From Uliginosibacterium gangwonense (GTDB lineage: Bacteria; Pseudomonadota; Gammaproteobacteria; Burkholderiales; Rhodocyclaceae): a stretch of 32,673 nucleotides of DNA. The stretch is from assembly GCA_020723855.1 (NCBI GenBank), contig DYIB01000025.1, forward strand, positions 1 through 32,673. Direction: 5' to 3'. The notes beneath the pieces are model-generated. The model made no database searches and was not told the DNA's origin. It saw only the letters and a list, made by a program, of their open reading frames with translations. This document shows positions 8,813 to 15,411 of the stretch, in pieces. The translations under genes and the position numbers were made by a program. The first letter of the stretch is position 1. Every line of letters starts with the position of its first letter.

Positions 8813-8931
8813 CGCACCTTCAGGATTCCATCGCAAAAACAGTACCATAGACGGCTGATTGACATGCTACGACGATGGCTCGCGAGTCGAATCTCATGAA
8901 CAGGCGTACCGGATAGGCCAACTCAATCATA
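8813..8931 (-). promoter_or_regulatory. Probable CRISPR leader
   Basis: The 119 bases between the second cas2 gene and the cas-proximal repeat carry no gene and are visibly richer in A and T than the surrounding coding DNA. From the array orientation this should hold the crRNA promoter and the Cas1-Cas2 integration signal. No clear -35/-10 pair was recognised, so the array may also be read through from the cas operon. Confidence 0.6.
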
Positions 8932-9255
8932 TCAAGCGTGGAAAGCACGTAACAACCCGTCCAGGACGGGGCTGCGGGTCGACAACAGGTGGCTGTCGGC
9001 CGGCAGGCTGCCGCGGCCGAGGGTGTCGAACTGGGGCGTCTGGGGGAGCTGGTAGGCCCGGACGTCGTCCTCGTCCGGACGGATAAGCTGCTCGATCTGT
9101 TGCATGAGGCGGCCGATCTGCGCGTCGCTGCCTTCGAAGAGAAACACCGAGTACTGGACGGGGACCGCACGCTTCTTCAGAAAACGGTGCACTCGCGACA
9201 GTCTTCTGGGGTCGGCAATATCGTAGGTGATAAGCCAGGCCCTCGGCGCGTTCAT
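8932..9255 (-). CDS. Second Cas2-family protein (Cas2')
   Basis: A 107-residue Cas2-fold protein: WLITYDIADPRRLSRVHRF is the first strand and helix with the conserved aspartate pair region, and VPVQYSVFLFEG is the next strand. Cas2 dimers bridge two Cas1 dimers in the spacer-integration complex. The ATG at 9255 overlaps the stop of the preceding cas1-like gene (ATGA); a GTG at 9261 would add two residues. It is the last protein-coding gene before the leader and array. It is clearly divergent from the Cas2 encoded at 11056-11340, so the island has two different Cas2 proteins. Confidence 0.88.
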   Translation of the reverse strand: MNAPRAWLITYDIADPRRLSRVHRFLKKRAVPVQYSVFLFEGSDAQIGRLMQQIEQLIRPDEDDVRAYQLPQTPQFDTLGRGSLPADSHLLSTRSPVLDGLLRAFHA

Positions 9256-10055
9256 GGCCACGTTTCGTTCTCCCGCGCGAGGTGGCGTTTCAGGTCGGCC
9301 AAATGGGCACTGAGCCGCTCTTCGCGGCGGCGCGCCCAGGTTTCGAAGATCAGCATCAGCGTGCGATCCGCCGGGGCCCCGGCGGGGAGCGAGCCGCAGT
9401 CCAGGTTAAGTTCGGCCCACAACAGGTTGGCAAGCTGGTCGGCCAGTTCCAGCGGCTGGCCATCGTAGCCCCAGTAGCGCGCCTGCAGGCCTTGCAGATG
9501 AAGATGACGCACGACCAGGGCGTGGCACCAGCCGCGCCCTTCCGCCGCGAAGACTTCGGGGAACTCGCCGTTGTAGACGTACGCGCGCTTCATCTGTTGA
9601 AACGCTTCGGCGTCGGGCGCGCGGTCCTCGCGGGCGCTGCGCAGCGCCCAGGCCGTGAGGGTTTCTAGGCGCCGGCGGCGAATCCAGTTGTCGAAGCGTA
9701 CGGTCCAGTCCGGCAGCTCCAGATAGCTCTCGAGAGAGGCGGTCATCGGGCTGGCGACAGCGACCCGGGGCAGCGCGCTGCCCACCGCTTCGCTTTTCCC
9801 GTCCAGCCATATCAGCGGGATGCCATGGGCCAAGCAGGCGGCGAGTGCGGCGCCGCTCCAGTCGGCATGGCGATTGCACACGATGCGGTCGACGCGCGCC
9901 AGCGGAAAACGCTCCACCGGGGCCCCCGCCCGGCGCAGTATGAGGTGGTTGCCGTCCGCGTCGATGCGCATGGCGTTGCGGGTGGCCAGGTACAGCGGCT
10001 TGCGCGGCAGCGCGCCACGCGTCGCCGCAAAGCGGTTGGGCGCTGCGGCGGCCAT
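9252..10055 (-). CDS. Degenerate second Cas1-like protein (Cas1')
   Basis: A 267-residue protein with a Cas1-like N-terminal beta domain (about 18-95: KPLYLATRNAMRIDADG, GAALAACLAHGIPLIWLDG) and a shortened helical domain. Its segment 189-216 (GLQARYWGYDG...LADQLANLL) aligns with the Cas1 segment GLDPLLGFYH...LASDLIEP. The metal-binding histidine is lost, the second acidic residue is replaced by Ala209, only Asp206 remains, and no GLEG-type glutamate motif is present. It is therefore probably not an active integrase by itself. The ATG at 10055 lies two bases after the canonical cas1 stop, and the gene overlaps cas2' by four bases. A structural subunit of a mixed Cas1 complex is one hypothesis; the family assignment is by pattern only. 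Confidence 0.72.
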   Translation of the reverse strand: MAAAAPNRFAATRGALPRKPLYLATRNAMRIDADGNHLILRRAGAPVERFPLARVDRIVCNRHADWSGAALAACLAHGIPLIWLDGKSEAVGSALPRVAVASPMTASLESYLELPDWTVRFDNWIRRRRLETLTAWALRSAREDRAPDAEAFQQMKRAYVYNGEFPEVFAAEGRGWCHALVVRHLHLQGLQARYWGYDGQPLELADQLANLLWAELNLDCGSLPAGAPADRTLMLIFETWARRREERLSAHLADLKRHLARENETWP

Positions 10056-10057
10056 GC

Positions 10058-11050
10058 TCAGAACATCTCCTCCTCGTCGGCGACCAGCCATGCCTTGCCC
10101 TCTGCGCGCAGGCCAGCGGCCAGCCGCGCGCAGCGCCGGCGCAGCCAGCGACGCGGCATGGCGGCGAAGCGTTCCCAGTCGGCATAGAAGCGCCCGCGCC
10201 CTGCCTTGCCCAGCAGGCAGGCGCCCTTGTCGGCGGCGAAGTGCTCTTCCCGCAGGGTGCGCGCAGCGAACATGTTCCACACCCACTCGTCGGCCAGCGG
10301 ACGCAGCGGCTCGATGAGGTCCGAGGCGAGCGACTCCCGGCCGAAGGCCGGGCGGTGATAGAAGCCGAGCAGCGGATCGAGCCCGGCGATATGGGCGGCG
10401 CGCACCGCGTCGAAGTGGAGCAGCGTATAGGCTAGCGACAGGCACGCGTTGACCGGATCGCGCGGCGGGCGGCGGTTGCGCCCGGAGAACTTCAGCGCCG
10501 GCGGAAACAGTGCCGCGTAGCCCTGGAAATAGGCGCGGGCGGCGCTGCCTTCGAGTCCGCGCAGCGTCGCTGTGGAGGTCTCGCCCACCCCCGCCGCCGG
10601 CGCGATCTGGGCGGCGATACGCTCCAGGGTGGTGCAGGCATCGAAGATCGCCTTGCGCTGATCCGGCCGGCGCTGCCCGGCTGCAACCAGCAGGCGATGC
10701 TGGCGACGCACCTTGGCACTCACCAGCTGGCGCGCCCACTCGGCACAGAAAGCGTCGTCGGTTACCCTGCGCCCCTGGGCAAGGCGCACCGCCGCATCGT
10801 TGTGCGCCGGACCCAGTACGATGGCAACGCGCCGGCTCGCGCGCGGGCTGAGAAGCAGGGTGCCGGCGCCGGCCTCGGCCAGCTTCAGCAGCACACCCGA
10901 GTCGAGGCGCGTGCGCGCGCCCTGGATGACCACCCGCTCCAGCAGCTTCAGCGGCACCGTGCCGCTGCGGCTGCCCTGCTCGTAAAGAGCGAGGGCGTCA
11001 CCGTCGGCGCGGATCTCCAGTTCGGCCCGATCGAGCAACAGTGTGGCCAT
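10058..11050 (-). CDS. cas1: CRISPR integrase Cas1 (canonical)
   Basis: A 330-residue Cas1. The N-terminal beta domain spans about 1-85. The helical domain contains the catalytic metal ligands Glu167 (in GLEGSAARAYFQG), His232 (in GFYHRP), and Asp244 and Glu247 (in LASDLIEPLRP), so the nuclease/integrase site is intact. Cas1 with Cas2 inserts new spacers at the leader end of the array. It is encoded five bases after cas2 and directly before the degenerate cas1 copy. There is no reverse-transcriptase or Cas6 domain fused to it, unlike some type III Cas1 proteins. Confidence 0.95.
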   Translation of the reverse strand: MATLLLDRAELEIRADGDALALYEQGSRSGTVPLKLLERVVIQGARTRLDSGVLLKLAEAGAGTLLLSPRASRRVAIVLGPAHNDAAVRLAQGRRVTDDAFCAEWARQLVSAKVRRQHRLLVAAGQRRPDQRKAIFDACTTLERIAAQIAPAAGVGETSTATLRGLEGSAARAYFQGYAALFPPALKFSGRNRRPPRDPVNACLSLAYTLLHFDAVRAAHIAGLDPLLGFYHRPAFGRESLASDLIEPLRPLADEWVWNMFAARTLREEHFAADKGACLLGKAGRGRFYADWERFAAMPRRWLRRRCARLAAGLRAEGKAWLVADEEEMF

Positions 11051-11055
11051 ATCTT

Positions 11056-11340
11056 CTACCCCACGTAGAAGTAATCCGGATCGGCGGGCCGCAGCGCGAT
11101 GCCCAGCGCATAGCTGCGGGCGCGGGAATCGAGGCGCAGGAGGAAGAAGCGGTCTTCCTCCTCGTCGAGGATGAGGGCCATCTCGTGGAGCAGCTCGTCC
11201 TTCTCCGCCGTCGAGAGAAACACCTCGTGCACCGACTTCTGCCCGCCGGTGGCATAGCCACGCACCAGATGGAGCGCCGCGGCGAGGCGCCGGTCTTCGG
11301 AGATGTCGTAGGCGGCAAGGTAGAAGTCGCGCTGGCTCAT
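11056..11340 (-). CDS. cas2: CRISPR adaptation protein Cas2 (first copy)
   Basis: A 94-residue Cas2: FYLAAYDISEDRRLAAAL carries the first beta strand and its conserved aspartate, and GGQKSVHEVFLS is the following strand. The ATG at 11340 is preferred over the longer open frame because the fold begins there. It starts the adaptation block cas2-cas1-cas1'-cas2'. A one-mismatch copy of the GGCAAGCTTGCC palindrome lies 64 bp upstream at 11404-11415, consistent with a separate promoter for the adaptation genes. Confidence 0.9.
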   Translation of the reverse strand: MSQRDFYLAAYDISEDRRLAAALHLVRGYATGGQKSVHEVFLSTAEKDELLHEMALILDEEEDRFFLLRLDSRARSYALGIALRPADPDYFYVG

Positions 11341-11403
11341 GTACGTCTTTATCGGTTGGTCGATGCCGTCATATTGCCGCTTGCCGCACCGCGTGCGCTG
11401 ATC

Positions 11404-11415
11404 GGCAAGCTTGTC
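11404..11415. promoter_or_regulatory. Palindromic candidate operator, copy 1 (one mismatch)
   Basis: GGCAAGCTTGTC, one base off the GGCAAGCTTGCC palindrome. Its centre is about 70 bp upstream of the cas2 start, and it overlaps the stop codon of the lipoprotein gene. See the other copies at 11944, 24140 and 26121. Confidence 0.5.
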
Positions 11416-11875
11416 ATTGCCCGGCGCCTTGCTTGTCGGCGGCATCCCATGCAGCGTCCGCCGACGAGGGGCCCGCGCTCTCGTCGCGGCCCAGTTCCAC
11501 ATCGATGAGGCTCGGATAGTCGTAGGCGGCGCCGGAACCAGCGTCGACGGCCGCCCCGATCAGGCCGCCGAACAGTATGTTGCCGAAGGCCATGCCCTTG
11601 GTGGTCGACTTCGCGGCAGTGATCCCCGGCTGGAACCCTGCCTTCTCGCAGCGCACGTTCAGGTCCGCATAGGAGCGGTGTACCGTGACCGTGCCCGGCG
11701 TCGTCGCAAACCAGGTGCCCTTGTCGTTCTCCAGCTTGCAGTGAGCGCCGGCGACCGCGGCACCGCCGGCGCGGGTTGCGACGCTCAGGCTCTAGTTGTG
11801 GCCGGTGACGATGGAGGCGCAGCCGGTGGAAAGAGCGGCGATGGCCAGGGCGACGCCGGTGTACAGGTGTTTCAT
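11414..11875 (-). pseudogene. Small lipoprotein gene interrupted by an in-frame amber codon
   Basis: Translation from the ATG at 11875 (GGGGAGA eight bases upstream) gives MKHLYTGVALAIAALSTGC, a lipoprotein signal peptide with lipobox STGC at Cys19, then ASIVTGHN. A TAG at 11794-11792 stops it at codon 28, and the frame then stays open for another 125 codons. Related outer-membrane lipoproteins usually read GCASIV...QS here, so a CAG-to-TAG change is the likely cause. The rest has a PEGA-like segment (TVTVHRSYADLNVRCEKAGF) and a glycine-rich stretch (residues about 100-120). It lies between the Can2-type nuclease gene and cas2. It is a pseudogene unless the amber codon is suppressed. No role in CRISPR immunity is known. 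Confidence 0.75.
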
Positions 11876-11941
11876 GAGGATCTCCCCGTGTGTTGATTGA
11901 TGACGGGGAGATTGTGCGGAAGGCTGGCGCGGGAGTTGGGA

Positions 11942-11957
11942 ATGGCAAGCTTGCCAT
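11942..11957. promoter_or_regulatory. Palindromic candidate operator, copy 2
   Basis: ATGGCAAGCTTGCCAT, a perfect 16-bp palindrome containing GGCAAGCTTGCC. It lies in the gap between the Can2-type gene and the lipoprotein gene, with its centre about 75 bp upstream of the lipoprotein ATG. Confidence 0.6.
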
Positions 11958-11987
11958 ACCAAAGCGTCGAACGAACGTTCTGCGGCT

Positions 11988-13124
11988 CTAGCCGCCGGGC
12001 ATCATCCAGTTGCGGAGATGATCTCCAAGGTTGCGCAGCTGGCCACCTTCGATGATCTTGATACCAAGGTCTTTTGCCCGTTGCCGGTCCGCGTGCTTCA
12101 GTGTTTGAAAACTTACGATCGCCCCGCGCGTGTTGAGCCCCCCGAGTGCCGCCAGCGAGTCGAGCTTGTAGAGCATCTCTGCTCCGGGGCCCTCTTCCCC
12201 TTGCCCGTTTAGGTACTTGGTCTTGCATTCGATAAGAAAAAGCCGGTTGGCCACCAGCAATGCGACATCGATCTCGTTTCGCGCTTTGCCCGGTGATTCC
12301 ACTTTTAGGCTCCGGGCGACGTCCTGAATATGGCTCGAATCCGGGAGATCCGAAACTACTCCAGCCACATAAACCTCGAGCCAGCCGCCATTGGCAAAAA
12401 AGCGCGCATTCTCGTCCAGAAAAACGATCTCGTCGCCGCTTACCTTGGCAAGCCCATAACGGTCGAGCTTGGCGAGTAGCTCCCGCACACGCTCGGCGTC
12501 GTCCGAACGACCCACCAGTCGCGCCCTAAGACTTCCCTTAGCTTGGTGCGCCAGAGAATTGAGTGCACGCAGCGGCTTCGCAAAGCGCTCAACATCCTTG
12601 ATGAATTCCTCGCACAGAATGTGGAGCCTTGCCGGGAACTCGCGCGTATCCCGCCCAAGTTCGCGGTATCCGTGAATGGAGAGATAATCCGGCAGCTTGA
12701 CCCGCTCTTCGATTACGAAGCGCTCGTCGTCCGAGAAGAGGGGAACGATCTCGTTGCGCTCCGGGTGCACGTAGAAGACCGGCTTGCGTGCCTCCCTGAA
12801 TACATCCTGCGCTGCGATGGCCATCAGCTTCGTGCCACCCGTGACGTTGAGGGCGACACTCTTGCCATCGCACTTGAGCAGGACGTCCAGAATTTCTTCC
12901 TGGGTTCTTGTCACGCTCCATGGGTCGCTGATCGGTCTGGACCAGGCCGCGATCCCCCGTTGTTTAAGGACGGTCTCGAGCCAGCGCGCCCGTTCCTGCA
13001 TGTCCACACTGACAAGAAGGATCACCTCCTTGGGCCGGAAGCGGCTATCCAGAGCCGGGATGAAGTTGGGCGTAGCCTGCGCTGAGACAAGGCAGATGTG
13101 GGTGTCGTAGCGAGGTATGGTCAT
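11988..13124 (-). CDS. can2: CARF-nuclease effector of the Can2/Card1 family
   Basis: A 378-residue protein. The N-terminal CARF domain (about 1-150) has NVTGGTKLMA at 93-102, the ligand-binding loop typical of cyclic-oligoadenylate sensors. The C-terminal PD-(D/E)xK nuclease domain has Glu250 in GGWLEVYV, Glu284/Asp286 in NEIDV, and Glu299-Cys-Lys301 in LFLIECKT, so the catalytic set is complete. Can2/Card1 enzymes are activated by cyclic tetra-adenylate and degrade RNA and nicked or single-stranded DNA. Here the activator would be made by Cmr2. The start overlaps the csx16 stop by four bases, implying co-translation with its probable off-switch. The gene is visibly less GC-rich than its neighbours. 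Confidence 0.88.
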   Translation of the reverse strand: MTIPRYDTHICLVSAQATPNFIPALDSRFRPKEVILLVSVDMQERARWLETVLKQRGIAAWSRPISDPWSVTRTQEEILDVLLKCDGKSVALNVTGGTKLMAIAAQDVFREARKPVFYVHPERNEIVPLFSDDERFVIEERVKLPDYLSIHGYRELGRDTREFPARLHILCEEFIKDVERFAKPLRALNSLAHQAKGSLRARLVGRSDDAERVRELLAKLDRYGLAKVSGDEIVFLDENARFFANGGWLEVYVAGVVSDLPDSSHIQDVARSLKVESPGKARNEIDVALLVANRLFLIECKTKYLNGQGEEGPGAEMLYKLDSLAALGGLNTRGAIVSFQTLKHADRQRAKDLGIKIIEGGQLRNLGDHLRNWMMPGG

Positions 13125-13486
13125 GGCAGCGGCCTGTCGGAATTATGGGTCGTGTCAAATGCACTTGAAATGAACTCTGTCGTGCCTCCCGCCCGATCAA
13201 CCCGGCGCACGACATAGGTCTCCAGGCGTGCCCCGTGACGCTCCAGATCGGCCGCAGAAAGTTCCCGCCCCCGGGAATCCGGCGGAAGATCGAGCGAGAG
13301 GTTGCAGTAACGGGCGCCCCGCGCGCAGATCTCGGCGGCAAGGTGGATGGGCAAGGTGCCGATCACCGTATCACCCGGCCGGATCTCGGACGGGTCCAGA
13401 TGGGCCACGAAACGATCGACAGCGAGCCCTTGGCGCGCCGCCCACTCGATGGCGCCGGGGTGCCGCGAAACGAAGAACGTTGTCAT
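13121..13486 (-). CDS. csx16: CRISPR-associated protein Csx16 (VVA1548 family)
   Basis: A 121-residue protein starting MTTFFVSRHPGAIEWAARQG, the characteristic N-terminus of the Csx16/VVA1548 family, followed by VDRFVAHLDP, GDTVIGTLPIHLAAEIC and a C-terminal YCNLSLDLPPDSRGREL. To my recollection recent work places Csx16 among the ring nucleases that degrade cyclic tetra-adenylate and end the type III alarm. It is coupled by four-base overlaps both to cas6 upstream and to the Can2-type effector downstream, fitting an effector/off-switch pair. Confidence 0.85.
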   Translation of the reverse strand: MTTFFVSRHPGAIEWAARQGLAVDRFVAHLDPSEIRPGDTVIGTLPIHLAAEICARGARYCNLSLDLPPDSRGRELSAADLERHGARLETYVVRRVDRAGGTTEFISSAFDTTHNSDRPLP

Positions 13487-14475
13487 GCGGCCAGGAACGA
13501 GACGGTATAGCGCCCCATGCCCATGGTCGCGTTCTTGCCCGCGTGTATCCACTGGCCCAGCCATAACCAGGCGGCGAGCCCGCGCAGATCGCCCTCCAGG
13601 ATCCACTCCCCGACCACGCCGCCCAGCGTCATCTCCGCCTGCTGCCGGGAGGAGTAGCGGGTCCAGTCGTGCCAGCGCAGGTTGCGCGCGTCGCCCAGCG
13701 TCTCGGCCTGGCGGGCGAGGGCCGGCGCATCGGCGGCGACGCCTGGCAGTCCGGCATGCAGATCGAACAGGAGCGAGGCGCGGCGCATGAGGGTGGTGAG
13801 GAGTTTCCGCGGGCCGATCGCTTCGGGTCCCAGCGGATGTCCCTGGGACTGCAGGCGTAGCGGCGTTGTGATGGTGAGGCGGGCCTGGCGCGCGCCATCG
13901 AGAGCGGGAACGACCAGGCCGGGCGCATGCGGCCGTATGCAGCCGCGCTCGCCGTCCCACACCGAGACCGGGGCGACCTCGTCTTCCCATACGATATCTT
14001 CCAGCCCCCCCTGGATGCGCTTCTTGCCCAGTCCGTGGCCGAAGGCGCGCTGCAGGGCGTAGGCGATGAGAGGCAGGCGATCGAGTGCATGGCCCACCAG
14101 AACCAGCCCGAACTCGAAAGGGGTGTGGGTCGTGATCCTGCGCGTGCCGATCGGGGGAGGCTCGATCACGTAAGGGTTGGGCACCTGACTGAACTTCTGC
14201 AGGGCATGGGCCGGCGGCGCCGGGGTCTCGAAGATCGCCGGGTAGGGGCAGGTGCGCAGCAGCGGGCAGCCGGAGCAGGCCTTCGCCCCCGTCATGCACG
14301 CCACGCGGCGCAGCGCGGCGCCGAACTGGCCGCGCAGCAGCGACCCCGCGTATTCCGGCAGGGCGAGGTCGCCTTCCATGCGAAAGCGGAAGCGGTACCG
14401 GGCCACGGCCAAGCTCTGGCCGGGGCAGAGCGTGTGGCCGCCGCCGGCAATGACCGGGGTGTCGGCGTATCCCAT
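13483..14475 (-). CDS. cas6: CRISPR RNA-processing endoribonuclease Cas6
   Basis: A 330-residue RAMP-fold Cas6 with the C-terminal domain of PF10040. The N-terminus AVARYRFRFRMEGDLALPEY precedes YAGSLLRGQFGAALRR. A cysteine cluster at Cys60, Cys67, Cys70 and Cys76 is common in this group. Near the C-terminus HAGKNATMGMGRYTV is the glycine-rich RAMP loop. It would cut the array transcript within each repeat, leaving an 8-base tag. The ATG at 14475 lies one base after the truncated HEPN gene and the end overlaps csx16. A relic of a second cas6 lies at 15209-15352. Confidence 0.92.
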   Translation of the reverse strand: MGYADTPVIAGGGHTLCPGQSLAVARYRFRFRMEGDLALPEYAGSLLRGQFGAALRRVACMTGAKACSGCPLLRTCPYPAIFETPAPPAHALQKFSQVPNPYVIEPPPIGTRRITTHTPFEFGLVLVGHALDRLPLIAYALQRAFGHGLGKKRIQGGLEDIVWEDEVAPVSVWDGERGCIRPHAPGLVVPALDGARQARLTITTPLRLQSQGHPLGPEAIGPRKLLTTLMRRASLLFDLHAGLPGVAADAPALARQAETLGDARNLRWHDWTRYSSRQQAEMTLGGVVGEWILEGDLRGLAAWLWLGQWIHAGKNATMGMGRYTVSFLAA

Positions 14476-14476
14476 G

Positions 14477-14689
14477 TCAGGAATCTCCGGACAGGGCGGG
14501 CGGAATTCGATCTCTGGCCCACGCTACAACGCCGCGCAGCAGCGCCTTCAAGGATTTCTCCACTGCCTGCTGGGCATGGAAACCCACCACGGAATCGCCG
14601 ATGCCCGGCGTCTGTGCGAGGACGGCACATGCATGGAGATCCTGCTCGGCCGCGTCCAGCAGCATCCGGGCCACGCTGCGCTCAGCCAT
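14477..14689 (-). pseudogene. Truncated HEPN-domain gene
   Basis: A 70-residue product from the ATG at 14689: MAERSVARMLLDAAEQDLH, then VGFHAQQAVEKSLKALLRGV. This is the N-terminal helix pair of a PF05168-type HEPN protein. Complete members have about 120-130 residues; the second half is absent and is replaced by a short tail (ARDRIPPALSGDS). No Rx4-6H ribonuclease motif remains, so it is probably inactive. It overlaps the nucleotidyltransferase gene by eight bases and ends one base before cas6. Confidence 0.75.
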
Positions 14690-14993
14690 AGACGACCTTT
14701 CCTTCGCGCAGCGCCCAGTACAGGGCACTGCCGGGCTGGTCGCCCCAACGGGCCACATCGTCGGTTGAATAGACCAACAGATCCACCGGAACCCGCAGTG
14801 GCCGCAAGACGCGGCGCAGCCGGACCATCTCGGCGGCGCGGTCTACCACGTCCCGTTCGATCACCAGCAGGTCCAGGTCCGAGTCGTTACGGGCCTCGCC
14901 TCGTGCATGGGAGCCGAACAGCACAATGCGCTCCGGCTTTGCAGCGGCAGCGAGGGCGCTGACAATGGCGGCAAGCTGATCAGATGTAATCAT
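14682..14993 (-). CDS. MNT-type minimal nucleotidyltransferase (first pair)
   Basis: A 103-residue minimal nucleotidyltransferase with GSHARGEARNDSDLDLLV (residues 27-44), an exact GSx10DxD active-site signature with Gly27-Ser28 and Asp39/Asp41. Such proteins act as antitoxins of HEPN toxins by adding AMP to them, and are common near type III CRISPR loci. Its partner HEPN gene is truncated, so this pair is probably a degraded module. It is the first gene after the REPIN-like intergenic region. Confidence 0.85.
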   Translation of the reverse strand: MITSDQLAAIVSALAAAAKPERIVLFGSHARGEARNDSDLDLLVIERDVVDRAAEMVRLRRVLRPLRVPVDLLVYSTDDVARWGDQPGSALYWALREGKVVYG

Positions 14994-15080
14994 GGTCGCA
15001 CACTACCCGAGGCGGCAACGGCGTGTGTCACGCCATCATTTATTGATCCTTACGTAACCATGTGACGAAAGCGAGCCAGA

Positions 15081-15214
15081 TCGAAAATCTCCCCTGTCCC
15101 CTCTTTGCCAAAGAGGGGAACCTGCTGCGAACGGCCTTTAGCGGGTTCCTCCCTTTGCAAAGGGAGGACAGGAGGGATTTCGAACGGCGTCACGATATTT
15201 TGTAATTCTCAATA
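15081..15214. repeat. REPIN-like inverted-repeat element plus 34-bp tail
   Basis: Two hairpin arms face each other. CCCCTCTTT-GCC-AAAGAGGGG (15098-15118) forms a 9-bp stem, and a perfect 20-bp palindrome lies at 15148-15167. The ends, AAATCTCCCCTGTCC (from 15085) and the complement of GGACAGGAGGGATTT (to 15180), form an imperfect terminal inverted repeat. A further 34 bases to 15214 are shared with the copy at 1-53. This resembles REPIN or MITE-type small repeats. The tail supplies the stop codon of the cas6 relic. The rest of the intergenic stretch (14994-15080) shows nothing recognisable. Confidence 0.75.
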
Positions 15215-15352
15215 ATGATACAGCGCGAAGACGGCGAGCAGCAGGCGGTCGAGGGCGCCGAACTGACCGCGAAGCAACGACCCGGCATATTCCGGCAAAG
15301 TCAGCTCGTCCTTCATGCGGAAGCGGAAACGGTAGCGAGCTACTGCAGGCAT
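15209..15352 (-). pseudogene. Relic of a second cas6 gene
   Basis: From the ATG at 15352 the frame reads MPAVARYRFRFRMKDELTLP then EYAGSLLRGQFGA, nearly identical to the start of the intact Cas6 (residues 24-53). It then jumps to LDRLLLAVFALYHY, which matches the intact ALDRLPLIAYALQ at residues 130-142. About 76 codons are therefore deleted internally, and the frame is cut off where the dispersed repeat supplies a TGA at 15211-15209. The 47-residue product cannot be a nuclease. It lies downstream of cmr6, suggesting that the cmr block once had its own cas6. Confidence 0.8.
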
Positions 15353-15411
15353 TGGCCCGGGTGCAGGAGGCGTTGTCGGCGCCAGCGATGGCCGCCTCCA
15401 GGTGCCCCACG

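Noticed and set aside
13487-14299. The long upstream part of the csx16 frame
   Set aside because: It lies within cas6 in another frame; the Csx16 family begins at the ATG at 13486.
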